From Allium sativum (taxonomy: Eukaryota > Streptophyta > Magnoliopsida > Asparagales > Amaryllidaceae), in the NCBI GenBank assembly GCA_030737875.1, contig CM060926.1, positions 315,368,922-315,432,921 on the forward strand: a stretch of 64,000 bases of DNA, written 5' to 3'. This document shows, in pieces, positions 23,311 to 34,628 of this stretch. The notes beneath the pieces are model-generated. The model searched no databases, was not told the origin of the DNA, and was given only the letters and a program-made list of their open reading frames with translations. The stretch's first letter is position 1; each line of letters begins with the position of its first letter. The position numbers and the translations under genes were made by a program.

Positions 23311-26300
23311 AACTTGTAGGGCTAGGTCTTGGACCTGAATACTTAGCCAATCTTGACATGATTCATAGGCGGGCTAAGCCATGAACTTGAATAACAACAC
23401 TTAACCCAATAGGCAAAACCCTAGTTAGAGGAACTAGGTAGAAAATCGTAGTTAATCAAGAGTAACGGGGAAATGAAGCTAAGTGGTAAACCTTAGTTAA
23501 GTATAACTAAGTAATAATTCTTAGCCAAGGACATGGGACTAGTTCATGAATAGATGAGTAACCCGGTACAGTAGGTCATCGCTTAAAACACGAGGGGGAG
23601 CAAATTATCTGACTTAGATAGACGCTCCAACGAACTGGGTGACGAAGCGGTAGCTTCGGGGGACGTGAGGGTACTCTTGGTATCCCTCTGTGGGGTGGCA
23701 GGTGGTCCATGAAACCCGGCCTCACAGGGGTTAAGGTCTGCGATAGAAGAGCCAAGAGTATGCCTTGGTTGCTATGCGAGCGACCTAAAGACTGGGATGG
23801 ATTAGCGTGGAGTCGACGATACTTGATTTTGCCCTGGATAGCACGTCGCCGACTACCTACCATCTTTAGTCAATAGTGTACGAACGGAAAGGCAGGGAAC
23901 CCCCAACATACCATGTTCTTGCTATCGAGTCATGGGTGAGGTTGGCACATAGGAAAGTGGGGCTATAGTGGGGCCGGGATGTGGTTCTCATACATGATTT
24001 TTCTTGGATTGCCTTTCAGTAGTTGAGGGAGGGGTCACGTGGGACCATAGCCACGGATACAAAAACAGACCTTGATATCTGCATCAGCAGACGACTTAAA
24101 GCTCCCGACTGAGTTCCGTATTTCTTGATTTGCCCTGGCACGGAACTCGGGTGGCACATTGAGATACATGTGCGTCTAGTCATGGAAAACGATTCACGAT
24201 ACATACGTGGGATAAAGGGCGTGGTTGACGGGTGGCTTAATCCATAGTGGTCCTAGGTGGCCAAAACCCAAACCGAGACACGGAAACGTTCAGTAGGTAG
24301 CATAATCCCGGGTGGTCCTAGGTGGCATAAATCCTAAGTGAACACGCGATAGTTCATGGTAAGAAAACATAACTAGATCAAGGGTAGCAGTCCAAAAATA
24401 ACTTCAAGGATAAAATGGTACTACGTGGTGGTATAGATTTACATGGGAAAGCCCGTACGGCCTACGGCAAAGGACTGAACTTATACATGGAAAGAAACAT
24501 ACGAGTTGGGAAAACCTACATATGTTATATATTAGGTTGGCATGGATCATTGCATGACATTGGGCAAGGGACATTCATAGTTAACACAGGACGCGGGTGG
24601 GGACACTAGTACGAGAGGTGCAGAGCAAATATACATGATAGATACCGTCAATTCGAAGCCAATGGTCGAAATTCGCGAACTACCGCGGTGCGGCGCGTTC
24701 TATTCAGGCCATTATATATATAATATTATATATACTTCATAGTTTTCAATTTAAAACGTATTTTATAAATCGTTTTAAATTCGTTTTCAAAACAAATTCA
24801 ACTTCATATTCAATTTCAAATCAAAATTGAATATTTCATATCATTAATATATAAATGATAATATTTTCAAAATGTTATATTTTGAAATCACTTCTTTTTC
24901 TGTATTCATTATAAGAACGAATATAATCGATATAAATATCATTCGCGTCAAAATGGCGCAAATCTAATCAACACGGCTTTATATATTTCAATAACTTCGT
25001 TATTCTATTCAACAAATGAATATTTTCTTCAACACATGAATATATACTTTTTCTATATAAAAAATCTCGCCTTTTTCTATATAAAAAATCTAAACTTTTT
25101 CTATCTTGTTTAAATATGTAAAAACTGAAATTTTTCATCATTCAAAAACTAATTTCCTTAAACAAATAAAAATAAATAGCTACATAAAATAAAATATAAC
25201 TTACATCCAGTTTTTGGGATGGTGGAGGGCTCTGACAGGCTTTGGGAGGCTTCAGGTGGCGGTGGGTGGTGCGTCGATGCCTGAGGCAGCGGATCCGAGC
25301 TGAGTTGGCTAGGGTTCTTCGGGTTTAGGGGTTTTGGCAGCGGGGAAAAGGAGATAAGGGGTGGAGGCAGATCGGAGGGGGTGGTTCCGGGGTGAGGCGC
25401 CATCGACAGAGGTGGCGGGTGGCAGTGGACGATGGAGGTGAGGGCGCCACAATCGATTTGAAGAAAAAGGGGAAGCATCGGGTTTTTACTGGGAATGGGA
25501 AAGGGGTTGGGATATTTAAATATATGTATATTTTAATAATTTAATATTGTTTTTTTACATAACAGTTGACTTTTCATTCGACCACCAAACGAGACCCAAC
25601 GACTGTTGCCCATTGCTAACTACCCCAATTTCGAACAAAATGGAATATGTATCGTAAGCCAGTTCAGCTGTTTCGATCAGTTCTCGTCAAAATCAAAATA
25701 TAGATCTATATATTGAATTTGAACGCACATTTCAATTTACCAGGGCCACATACGAACTCTAAAAATTCCAAAAAAATTATTTCAAGCTTCGTATTGACGA
25801 TATGGTCCTAACAAAATTAATTTCATCGAATTCTGAGACCGTTTGAAAAATGGCCATTTTTCCAATCCATTAAAATCAACTGAAGCTGGTCAAACGCGTT
25901 TTCCTTTGCCACGCTCACATATTGATACGAAAAATTACGAATTTTTAAACCTAGAAATAATTTGACATCACGGATCCAACAAAAGTGGTTTCGTCGAAAA
26001 CCGAGGCGGTTTGCAAAATTTCCACTTTTAAGGGCCAGAATTCCATAGCGACTATTCTGAATTTTCAACTGGACGTAACTTTTTATTCCCGTTATGAAAT
26101 CTCAATTTTTTGGATTCGTTCGAAAGATATTCTCAAATAGGTTCTAATATTTTTGGTTTTGCTAAAATCCGATTTATTTTGAATCCTGCACATTCATTTG
26201 AAATTCGAAATCGAATTTTCAAACTACCGTGCCATTTTCAATTCCTTTTATAATTTAAAATAAATATTTATATTCTAACATCAATCTATATAATTATATA

Positions 26301-26429
26301 CGTTCTAATTCTATTCAAATTAAATTTCTCGTCGTCATTATTTAAAATAATTCATTTTAAATATACAAAATTCACAAAAATTGCCAAAATAAAAATTTTT
26401 AATTGGCTCAGAATTTCCGGGTTGTTACA

Positions 26430-26434
26430 TGCAT
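26430..26434. repeat. Target site duplication TGCAT, right copy
   Basis: Matches 11308-11312 exactly and directly follows the TGTTACA end of element X. Confidence 0.85.
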
Positions 26435-29400
26435 CGTCTTCAATATCTTCTACTTTTAATCGTCGAATTAGTTATTCAGAATGGGTTAAACCCGATCTTT
26501 CCAAATAACTAGCGTATCTTATAATCAAGTGCTATAAAAACACATCATACGCCTCATTCCAATACAGAATATTCTTTTATTCAAATATTTACAACTTTAG
26601 GGAAAAGTTCCCATTAATTTTATCGAAGATAAGTTCATCTAAACTTATTCTTTAATCTTCTTTTGGATATCATTTTCAAAAGATTTTATTTTATCTTTCC
26701 ACAACTTAAGCCTAATTACGGTTTAAAAACTAGTCGAGATTATCGAGACTTACGGAAGTACCATTTATTTATTAATCCCAACCTATTCATCCCATGGAGC
26801 AAAACTGGTAGTACTCCATATCTAACACCCATGGTGTTACCAGTAAATTTAATTACCATTTCACGTTCAAATCTAATCAAAGATTTAACTATCACCCAGA
26901 GTAAAACTGGTGGTACTCTATTCTTGATCATTTCATGAATTCTATAAATTTAATTATCACATTTCAATCTAATTAAATATTCACTATTTAATGGTTATCT
27001 AAATTTTACGAAATAAATCATGTATTTACTTGGGTTAAAGAACAAATGTTGTTCAAACATTATTCGCGGTGAACCCACAATCCTCTTCCATAAAAATGGA
27101 ACTTTCACGGAATTCATAACAGTACACAACCGATATAAATATCCGTATCGTACTAATACTACAAACGGAATAACGGCAAGCCCTTTTAAATTCCATAAAT
27201 TGTTATGGTCTTCCTTCACAGAATCTCATCTCGATTATCACTAAATCGAATTCCATTCAGTTCCAATTTAACGTATTAAATTGGAAAACTTTAATTTGGA
27301 AAAAAATTCATTAAATCTTAATAAAAAGATTTATAAATTCTAAATCATATCTTCTCTGTTAATTGGGTTTTAAGAAAAAATGTAATTTAAAACATCATTC
27401 ACAATGAACCCAAAATCATCTTACATTTAATTCCAATTTTATTTATTAAATTGGAAAACTTCACTAATCTTAATTAAAAGATTTATTCTTTTCTCAACTG
27501 GGTTTAAGAATAGTGTTAATAAAGACACCATTCACGACAAACCCGAAATCCAATTTGATATTAAATACAAGGCACTGAATAGAAATTTTATCGGCTTATA
27601 TTCTATATCAGATTCTGAAGATAACAGATATCGTATGGGGAATAACGATATCTGTATCTTCCAAATTCCTCAACAATATTCATATAATCACGGAATCCAA
27701 TATCGAAATATTACGACGATTATTTCCATTCAAACTCATTTGTTGGAAAATTCTGGTTAGATTAAGACCATTTCAATTCCTTTCAGTTCTCTATTCTAGT
27801 TGTTAACTAGTTCATTTAGATAAAAATATCTTTTATCTTTTAAAATATGGAATATTTCATCCAAAAACCTTTTCAAATAATTTATTATGATTTTATATAA
27901 TTTATTCATATTTTTAATAATTTTATTAAGGCCCTTACAGTCAGTTTCCAATATTAGCCACCGAATTGCATCCGTAGCAATGTTTTCCAAAACTGATTTG
28001 GGCATATCTTAAAATCTAACCGTTAGATTACAAATCTCTTATTATCATTCCAAACCTCTTTTCGACACGAACCCAATTGTTCCGGTTTTAGGAGAATCTG
28101 ACGGTCGGATCTCCCGTAATATCAATTTGAAGTTAATGGTTGAAATTCGCGAATGATCGCTGCACGACGCATTCTACTCAAACCATTTAAATATATATAA
28201 TATATTTTTTCGATTTCTATTTAAAACGTATTTCATAAATCGTTTATAAATTCAATTTAAAATGATTTCGACTTCCTTTTCAATTTTAAATCAAAATTGA
28301 ATATTCCATAACATTAAAAAATTAAAAAATGATAATATTTTCAAAATATCATAGTTTGAAATCAAATCTTTTCGATATTCATTATAAAATGAATAAATCG
28401 ACATAAAATTCCATTCAAGTTAAAATGGCATATATTTACTTAACTCGGCTTCATATATCCATATTTCCGTGTCCATCCAAAATCGGACATCAAAAATCAT
28501 ATTTTTGATTCTTCACTGAATATTATTTTAAAATATTCATTTTTCTGAATTGGAATCAGACTTAATCAATTACCATATAATTTTATTTATATGGATTCCA
28601 TACGTCGCATGTATTCAAAAATAGTGATAAGTAACTATTAAACATTCAATTCACATCCAGAGTGCAATTTACAAGTGTATAAGCATTGAATAATTAAATA
28701 ACTCTTATAACAGTCTGTCAATCAATCGAATGACATATGGTCAAATTCAAGGGAGATGTGAATTAATTATCATCCCGGAACCCATGTGGGGTTTTCAATC
28801 ATCAACAAATAATTGGGCAATGCGTAAAATTATGTCCCAATACCAGTGTAGGGTTTACATCACAGTCCATGTGAATTTATATAATATTTTCACAGTTTAA
28901 AAATGATAACATTTAAAAATGTAACATCCATCAAATATCCATCAACCACCAAACAAATATTTCAATCACAAGCAATAAATACACATTCAGTCACAGATAT
29001 AATAACTGTAAAAAAATAATTTGAGTGAGAGAGTTCTCACATTGATCGGATAGAAAATCATTTAAATGACGATCATTTCAGTCAAATTAAATTGGATGTT
29101 TAATTTGACCAAAAACTATAACTAGCTCCATTTATATTCTGGTCAGTTCCATGTTGTGTATCTCGTTGAGACGATTCCAACGTTTTCAGTTTCGTTGAAT
29201 TCTGATACAGTTCGCAAAATATATAGACATTTAAATATTAATCACCTTAATTACATAATATATCAAATATATAAACCTATTATTTTTCTAATTACTTTCT
29301 TAACCGTCGTTTATCTCCAACCATCATCCCCATAACCTGCTTTAGCAAAATCGAACCCAACATGATGACTAGGGTTTCATGTCGCACGATCAACGAGGCG

Positions 29401-30647
29401 CTAGTCGCCGATGTGACACCACGTCGACGTCCACCTAAGCACTCTCCCCTACGCCTTGATTCTCGGCCAACCCGGTGGCCTGGTCTTCTCTAGAAATCAC
29501 CTCACTGGCTGCAAGTTCAAGATGAAAAATCAGCCTCCTCGATCCTTTATTTCAGATCACCTCCATACGAATTGAGAGATCGCGAGGAGATCTGTGCTTT
29601 TTGTTCCGGAGATTTTGTTAATTAATCAATTGATTGAAAATGAATAACGATCAAAATCTGAACAAAACCGACCATTTATTCGCGTGGAGGCGTAGAAGAA
29701 AATGTTGACCTCGAGTGGCTTTGACATAGGGTTTTAATTTTCTAGGGTTTATGTATATATATAATTTAATATTTAATTCACTAATCGATTCTATTTCCTT
29801 TAAACTCCAAATAAAACCCAATGCCCGTCGCCCTTAACTAAATACCCCCATTCCGGACACAATGAAATATGTTTCGTACGCCTATTCGACTATTTCGATC
29901 AGTTTTTATCAAAATTAAAGTATAAATTAATATAATGGTCAATATTAAATTTGAACGTACATTTTAATTTACCGAGACCACATACTGACTCCAAAAATAT
30001 GAAAATTGAAATATAACTATATTTTGATGATACGGTCCTAACAAAATTTATTTGTCGAATTTGGAGACCATTTCAAAAATGGCCTTTTTTTGGCTTACTA
30101 AATTGAAACAGAAATTGAAAACGCGTTCAAATTTACTACGCTCACATATTAAATTCAAAAATTATGAAATTTTAAACCCGATTATAATTGGACATTCCAA
30201 ATCCAACAAAAGTGGTTTCGTCGAAAACGGTGGTCATTTGCAAAATGACTATTTTTAAAGGCTATATAAAATTTTAAAATATATATAAATTCCATAGCGA
30301 TTATTCTAAATTTTAAACTGGACTTAACTTACAATTTATAAAGTGAAATCTCAGTTTCTTGCATTCGTTAGAAAATTACAGTACAAAATATTCCAACGTT
30401 TCTTGTTTTACTGAAATCCAGTTTATATTGAATTCTATACATTCATTTGAAATTAAAAATCGAGTTTTCAAACTACCGTGCCATTTCGAGTTCGTTTTAA
30501 TTAAATTTTAAATTTATACGTTCTAACTTTGTTTTAAAATAAATTTTTAATCACTAATTCTCAAATTAAATCTTTTTAAATTCTTAAAATCAATTAAATC
30601 AATTAAAAATAAAATTTTAACTTGTTTCCAAAATCTGGGTTGTTACA
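26435..30647 (-). mobile_element. Right part of the older X-family LTR that hosted element X
   Basis: Runs parallel to the X LTR from about 12835 to 17304, with more divergence (a sub-family): 'gtcgaat..gttattcagaatgggt', 'gcaaaactggt', 'gattgacagactg' (minus) and 'gtggtttcgtcgaaaac'. It ends at CTGGGTTGTTACA (30647), the LTR start on the minus strand. No PPT follows, so it is a solo or outer LTR. The region near 29340-29700 is the GC-richer leader patch of this copy. No gene seen. Confidence 0.78.
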
Positions 30648-31111
30648 GACAACTTGTATGGACGAATGTCTGACAGAGTATTTCTAAAGGAGTCACGTAG
30701 GTTAATCTCTTCAAAAGGATTTCTATTGGTGGTGGAGAATATACCTTTTCTTAGCTTAACACCCAGGGTATTTTTGTGGGCATCAATTTGTGATTTTCTG
30801 GAGGATCTGATGATGTGGCATTCAAAGAGAATGATGATCAGATGTTCTAAAAAAGTAATCATGACCTCAAGCCTCATAACCGAGAAATAACAAAAATCAA
30901 GAAGGCACCATGACTAGTTGGGTCGCACCCAAGCAGGGTGTATTGTCATATTCTAGAGAAAAATCATATTTTTTCTTCTTTTGTTTTTGTATCTCCCAGG
31001 AAGTTTGGTGGGCCTAAAAACCATACGGTGACAATATATTCAATACACTTAAGTTGAATGGGTTGTTGGTCATGTGTGGCTGGGTTTCAAGTTGTTCTTT
31101 TTGAACCCCAG
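30648..31111. other. Unclassified sequence between X LTR and copia element
   Basis: A 78-residue frame (30654-30890) crosses this stretch, but I recognise no domain in it and would not call it a gene. With 42546-43292 it formed one continuous stretch before the copia insertion. Confidence 0.4.
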
Positions 31112-31116
31112 TGTAT
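31112..31116. repeat. Target site duplication TGTAT, left copy
   Basis: TGTAT directly before the copia element; identical to 42541-42545. Confidence 0.93.
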
Positions 31117-31857
31117 TGTTGTATATAACGGTGTTGTATACACAATTATATGATTTTTGTTTGATGATAACAACCAAATATATTTTTATTATAAATGTGT
31201 TTGGTACTGTACTGTTAGATATATACATCACAGCAATGAATATAATATTTATATTTAAATAAAATACGACTGTACAGAAATTCAAATATTAACACAGTAT
31301 TTTATTTAAATAGAATATTTTATTTCAATATTCAAACAGTACAACTATTTGTAACTCCACTATTTATACATTCACAGAATGTTTGTACTTGTATAAACAG
31401 AATAAAATAGACAAGTTCGTTTGACAACAATAAAATGATATTTTATTTCAATCAAACTTGTTTATTACAGACATCAGTACATTTCATATATACACAGCTC
31501 CTGTATACACAGACTCATACACTCATTGACACCACACACTGTCTTCTTGTCTTCAGCTTGTCAGTCCAGTCATCCCAGCTTACCTGTCACACATGAAACA
31601 CACACACACAGTACACTGCAATAGAAATAAAACAGAATTCATGCAAATTTAAATTTTATTTTAAAAAAAAAAATTTTTGCCTCAGATTTCTGGTGTGTTT
31701 CTCATCATTTTTCATGACTTGATCTGAATTATAAAACCATCAATCTGTGTCTAGACAGCTTGTGATATTCACAGTGATACACTGTAAATACCACAAGGCA
31801 GACAACATATATATTTCAATGCAGGGACAGGGACAACTCGTCTGATGGCTGCATGTA

Positions 31858-31877
31858 CACACGTGTATACACGTGTG
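31858..31877. promoter_or_regulatory. Perfect 20-bp palindrome with two G-boxes
   Basis: CACACGTGTATACACGTGTG is self-complementary and holds two CACGTG motifs, known binding sites of plant bZIP and bHLH factors. It is upstream of the TATA box and kept in the 3' LTR at 39808-39827. Sireviruses are known to carry palindromes in this LTR zone; a regulatory role here is inferred. Confidence 0.6.
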
Positions 31878-33584
31878 CACTGCCTCGCCAAATTCAGAGT
31901 GCAACTGAGGAGTAGCCTCGTGGACCTTCTCAACTCAGTGCATATTTGAAAAACAACAAAGTCAACACAAACAAACATGATCAAAACCTCAAAGAAAGCG
32001 ATCAATTTCAAAGTGTCAAAGCATGGAGTCGAGCCAAGCAAGCTAGAGTGCAAAAATGGTCGAGCTTGCATGAATCAACTCAAACCAGCCCAAGCAAGAA
32101 ACAAAATCAGTGAAGAACTCAAATTCAATGGTGAATGAGCAATAACAGTTCAAAGCAGTCGAGTATATGAATGATACAGCATAGTGAAAACACTAACAAG
32201 GCAGTTCAAGTCAGACTGCAATATATATATGAATTTCAGCATGGTCGAGTTCAAGCATGAGGGATGTGGCATAAGCAAGCACAGCAAGTACAGTGGATGA
32301 TTCAAGCAAGAATGCTCAAATCTGCGCAAGCATGGTCATGGTACAGCACATGCTCGAGCAATGATCAATGCAAGTAAGACAATCATGGTAATTCATTTTT
32401 TCACTCATCACAAGTGCAAGTCAGATTCAAAATGATGGTGCAGCCTAGTTGGCAAGACAGCATGGACTAGTGAAAATGCACAAGCCGAGACAGAAATCAC
32501 AACATATATACTTGGCAAGTTTTGCAATCACTCAGCTAAACAAATTCATGAATGGTTTTGGTACAACAATTGTAAGTCTGGCAAGCAAGTGTACAATGGT
32601 TAAAAGGGTGACATGCATAAGGATGCAACAGGTTTAAATGCATAAGGGTGCAACAGGTATAAATGCAATATGGTGCATGCACAGATGCACACAGAACTAG
32701 ACGAAAACTGGGTGTAACATGCAAGCAGAAAGACATGTATGAGTATAGGAGTACTACATACAAATGCAGGAAATTCAGGATCATTGACAAGCCAAGTTTT
32801 TTTTTTATTATCATTTTTTTTATGGCCACAGAAACCAATACTCATTCCAGTTTTTTTTTGTTGTTTCCAGAAAATGATGAAGTACATTTGACTATACAGC
32901 AGTTATATGAATACATGGAATCAGCATGTATGTTACGAAAAGAATTTCAAATGAAATTTCAAAGCATGTTTATAATCAAAGCAATCTGCATATTTTGAAA
33001 AACAGATAGTATTTTTTTTGGCAAAACAGTTTTTGCAATTCGGTTTTTTAGTTTTGAAAGGATGAACATTTTTTAAAATGATTTCAGAATTCCACATTTT
33101 CCAGAAACAGTTTTTAAGGCAAGTTTTAAAATTCATAAATACACAGATTTATTTTAGAGATCAGAATTCTTGTTTTTTTGGCAATAATCATTTTTGGCAA
33201 TGAAATATTTTCTGCATTTCAAAATACTCAGAAATGGTTGGCAAGGGTTTAATTTGCAGAAAGTTAAATATGGAAAAAGTTCAACAATTATCCAGAATTG
33301 CCACAATTAATCAAGTCGATTTAACTTCAGTTTTTGAAAAAAAATTGATTTCCTGTTCCATAAGCATGGCAAGAATCACGGCTACAACAATATCAATCAA
33401 GATTACAGGATTTTCGAATGAAATTCCAGGCAAGTACAACAACAATTCCAGTCACAAATTCAATCACGCAGTCAAAAGGGAAAGTAGCCAAAATCAATTC
33501 AAGCCGAGAGTAAAAAAGGGGCAACACAAAATCAGGCCAAGACATCAATTGAAATCAGAGCTCAATTAAAGGATTTCTAAATCC

Positions 33585-33590
33585 TATAAA
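33585..33590 (+). promoter_or_regulatory. Candidate TATA box, copia 5' LTR
   Basis: TATAAA in 'aaatcctataaacacaacc', about 1 kb before the LTR end; repeated at 41540-41545. The sequence downstream becomes richer in coding-like GC (33700-33960), fitting a transcribed leader. Confidence 0.5.
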
Positions 33591-34592
33591 CACAACCATT
33601 CATCACTGGCAAGAATCTATCGAAACCAAGCAAATTAACCGAGCAACCAAAGAATTAAAATCAGAAATCTTACCAAGTTTCGACCACTAGAAAATCCGAT
33701 ATCAGACGTGAAGATATCCATCGAAGAACTGAAGTTCATCAGAGAACCAGAATTCATCTATCTGGAGCTATCGCAATCGAATTGGGGCAAAGACGAGAAA
33801 CCCTAGAATCGTTTTTTTTGAGCAATTCTCAAATCAAAACACTGAAAGCATCCTTCGATTCAAGGCATCACTGAAACAAAATCATCATCAGATCGATCTG
33901 GGTTTGGAGGATTTATCAGAAACCCTAGTTTCTAATCGCCGCCGCCATTCTTGAGTTTTAGAACAAAAGAGGAATCGGGCAGAAGAATGAAGCAAGAAAA
34001 GAAAATGGGCCGGCCTAAGTTTTTAAACTAAAGGGCATATGTGTTTTAAATTAAAAGGGGATGACCCTTTTTAAAATTAACTCCTAGGGTTTTCTTTTTG
34101 GTTTATTCTTGTTTTGTTCTTTTTTGTTTTTTTTTTAATTTGTGTTGTTTATCTGTAAAAACAAACATACAGTTCCAGGTCTGTAAAACTCTAGGGGAGT
34201 TTCAGTTAGGAATTAACTGACAGTACTAGAATCTGTAAAATCTAGGAATACAGGTTACTGATTTGTAATCTGGGGAAAATCTGATTCAGGGGTTGAATCA
34301 GTCTAGGATTTTGAGCATAGGGTTAGAATAGGAGCAGGGGTTTGCGAGTGTACATGGTCTTGTATGCGGGAACTGTTCTATCACCTAGTAGAAATCTTAG
34401 AAATGCAGCAGTAGGCAGGGTTTTGCCGAAGCTGGGTATATCTTTGTGTGATTTATTTTCTGCATTTCTGTTTCTGCTATATTCTGTGATTAGTTTATTA
34501 TTATTTATCTCGTTAAGTTTTTAATTCAGTTAAAAACTGTGAAAAACCCTATTCACCCCCCCCCCCCTCTAGGGTTATTCTAGATCCAACAA

Positions 34593-34605
34593 TTGGTATC
34601 AGAGC
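34593..34605 (+). other. Primer binding site, tRNA-iMet type
   Basis: TTGGTATCAGAGC starts one base after the LTR end and complements the 3' end of initiator tRNA-Met. Confidence 0.95.
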
Positions 34606-34628
34606 GGGTACTCTTTAACTCTAGAGAA

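Larger units (their letters stand above)
20829..24645 (+). mobile_element. Tekay-type LTR, + orientation, 3' truncated
   Basis: Begins TGTAACAACCCG and is recognisably homologous to the minus-strand Tekay LTR: shared 'atgggttg.gcca', 'gagtccga', 'gttaaggcc', 'cagatttgaaattca', the E2F-like palindrome, GTCGAC cluster, TATA box and duplicated module, in the same order. It is a divergent relative, not the same copy. There is no TGTTACA end, PBS or PPT, so it is a truncated LTR. The 23560-24640 part is GC-richer but encodes nothing I recognise. No TSD matches across the junctions. Confidence 0.8.
11313..26429 (-). mobile_element. Family X: LARD-like non-autonomous Ty3/gypsy element
   Basis: A complete minus-strand element with 5-bp TSD, two LTRs, PBS and PPT but no coding capacity. 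The 3' LTR is 11313-17304 (5992 bp). The interior is 17305-18325 (1021 bp). The 5' LTR is 18326-26429, which comes to about 6.0 kb after removing the 3817-bp insert and adding back two deletions (about 428 bp and about 1.3 kb). The tRNA-iMet PBS and the 'tcggggacgaaaagttttaagtgggggagat' type junction before the LTR (two parts: ggggacgaaaag, then gtgggggagat) are the pattern seen at the 3' end of chromoviral pol. It probably derives from a Tekay-like parent and used its enzymes. LTR divergence near 8-10 percent by eye implies an old insertion. Confidence 0.85.
18326..26429 (-). mobile_element. 5' LTR of element X, interrupted
   Basis: Matches the 3' LTR in two blocks, 18326-20828 and 24646-26429. 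Between them 3817 bp of a Tekay-type LTR replace what is 13783-14210 in the other LTR. A second difference is a deletion of about 1.3 kb near 25045, which removes the counterpart of 14610-15915. It ends at TGTTACA (26429) followed by TGCAT. Confidence 0.88.
31117..34591 (+). mobile_element. 5' LTR of the copia element
   Basis: Starts TGTTGTATATAACGG and ends GATCCAACA, directly followed by the PBS. It contains a G-box palindrome (31858), a TATA box (33585) and a poly-C run (34556-34567). The short open frames inside it are repeated exactly in the 3' LTR and look like chance frames. Confidence 0.95.

Noticed and set aside
23576..23863. GC-richer open frame of 95 residues
   Set aside because: Within a Tekay LTR; no recognisable domain, and the related LTR does not preserve the frame.
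30654..30890. 78-residue frame next to the X LTR as a host exon
   Set aside because: No domain or splice signals that I can defend, and it is flanked by transposon ends on both sides.
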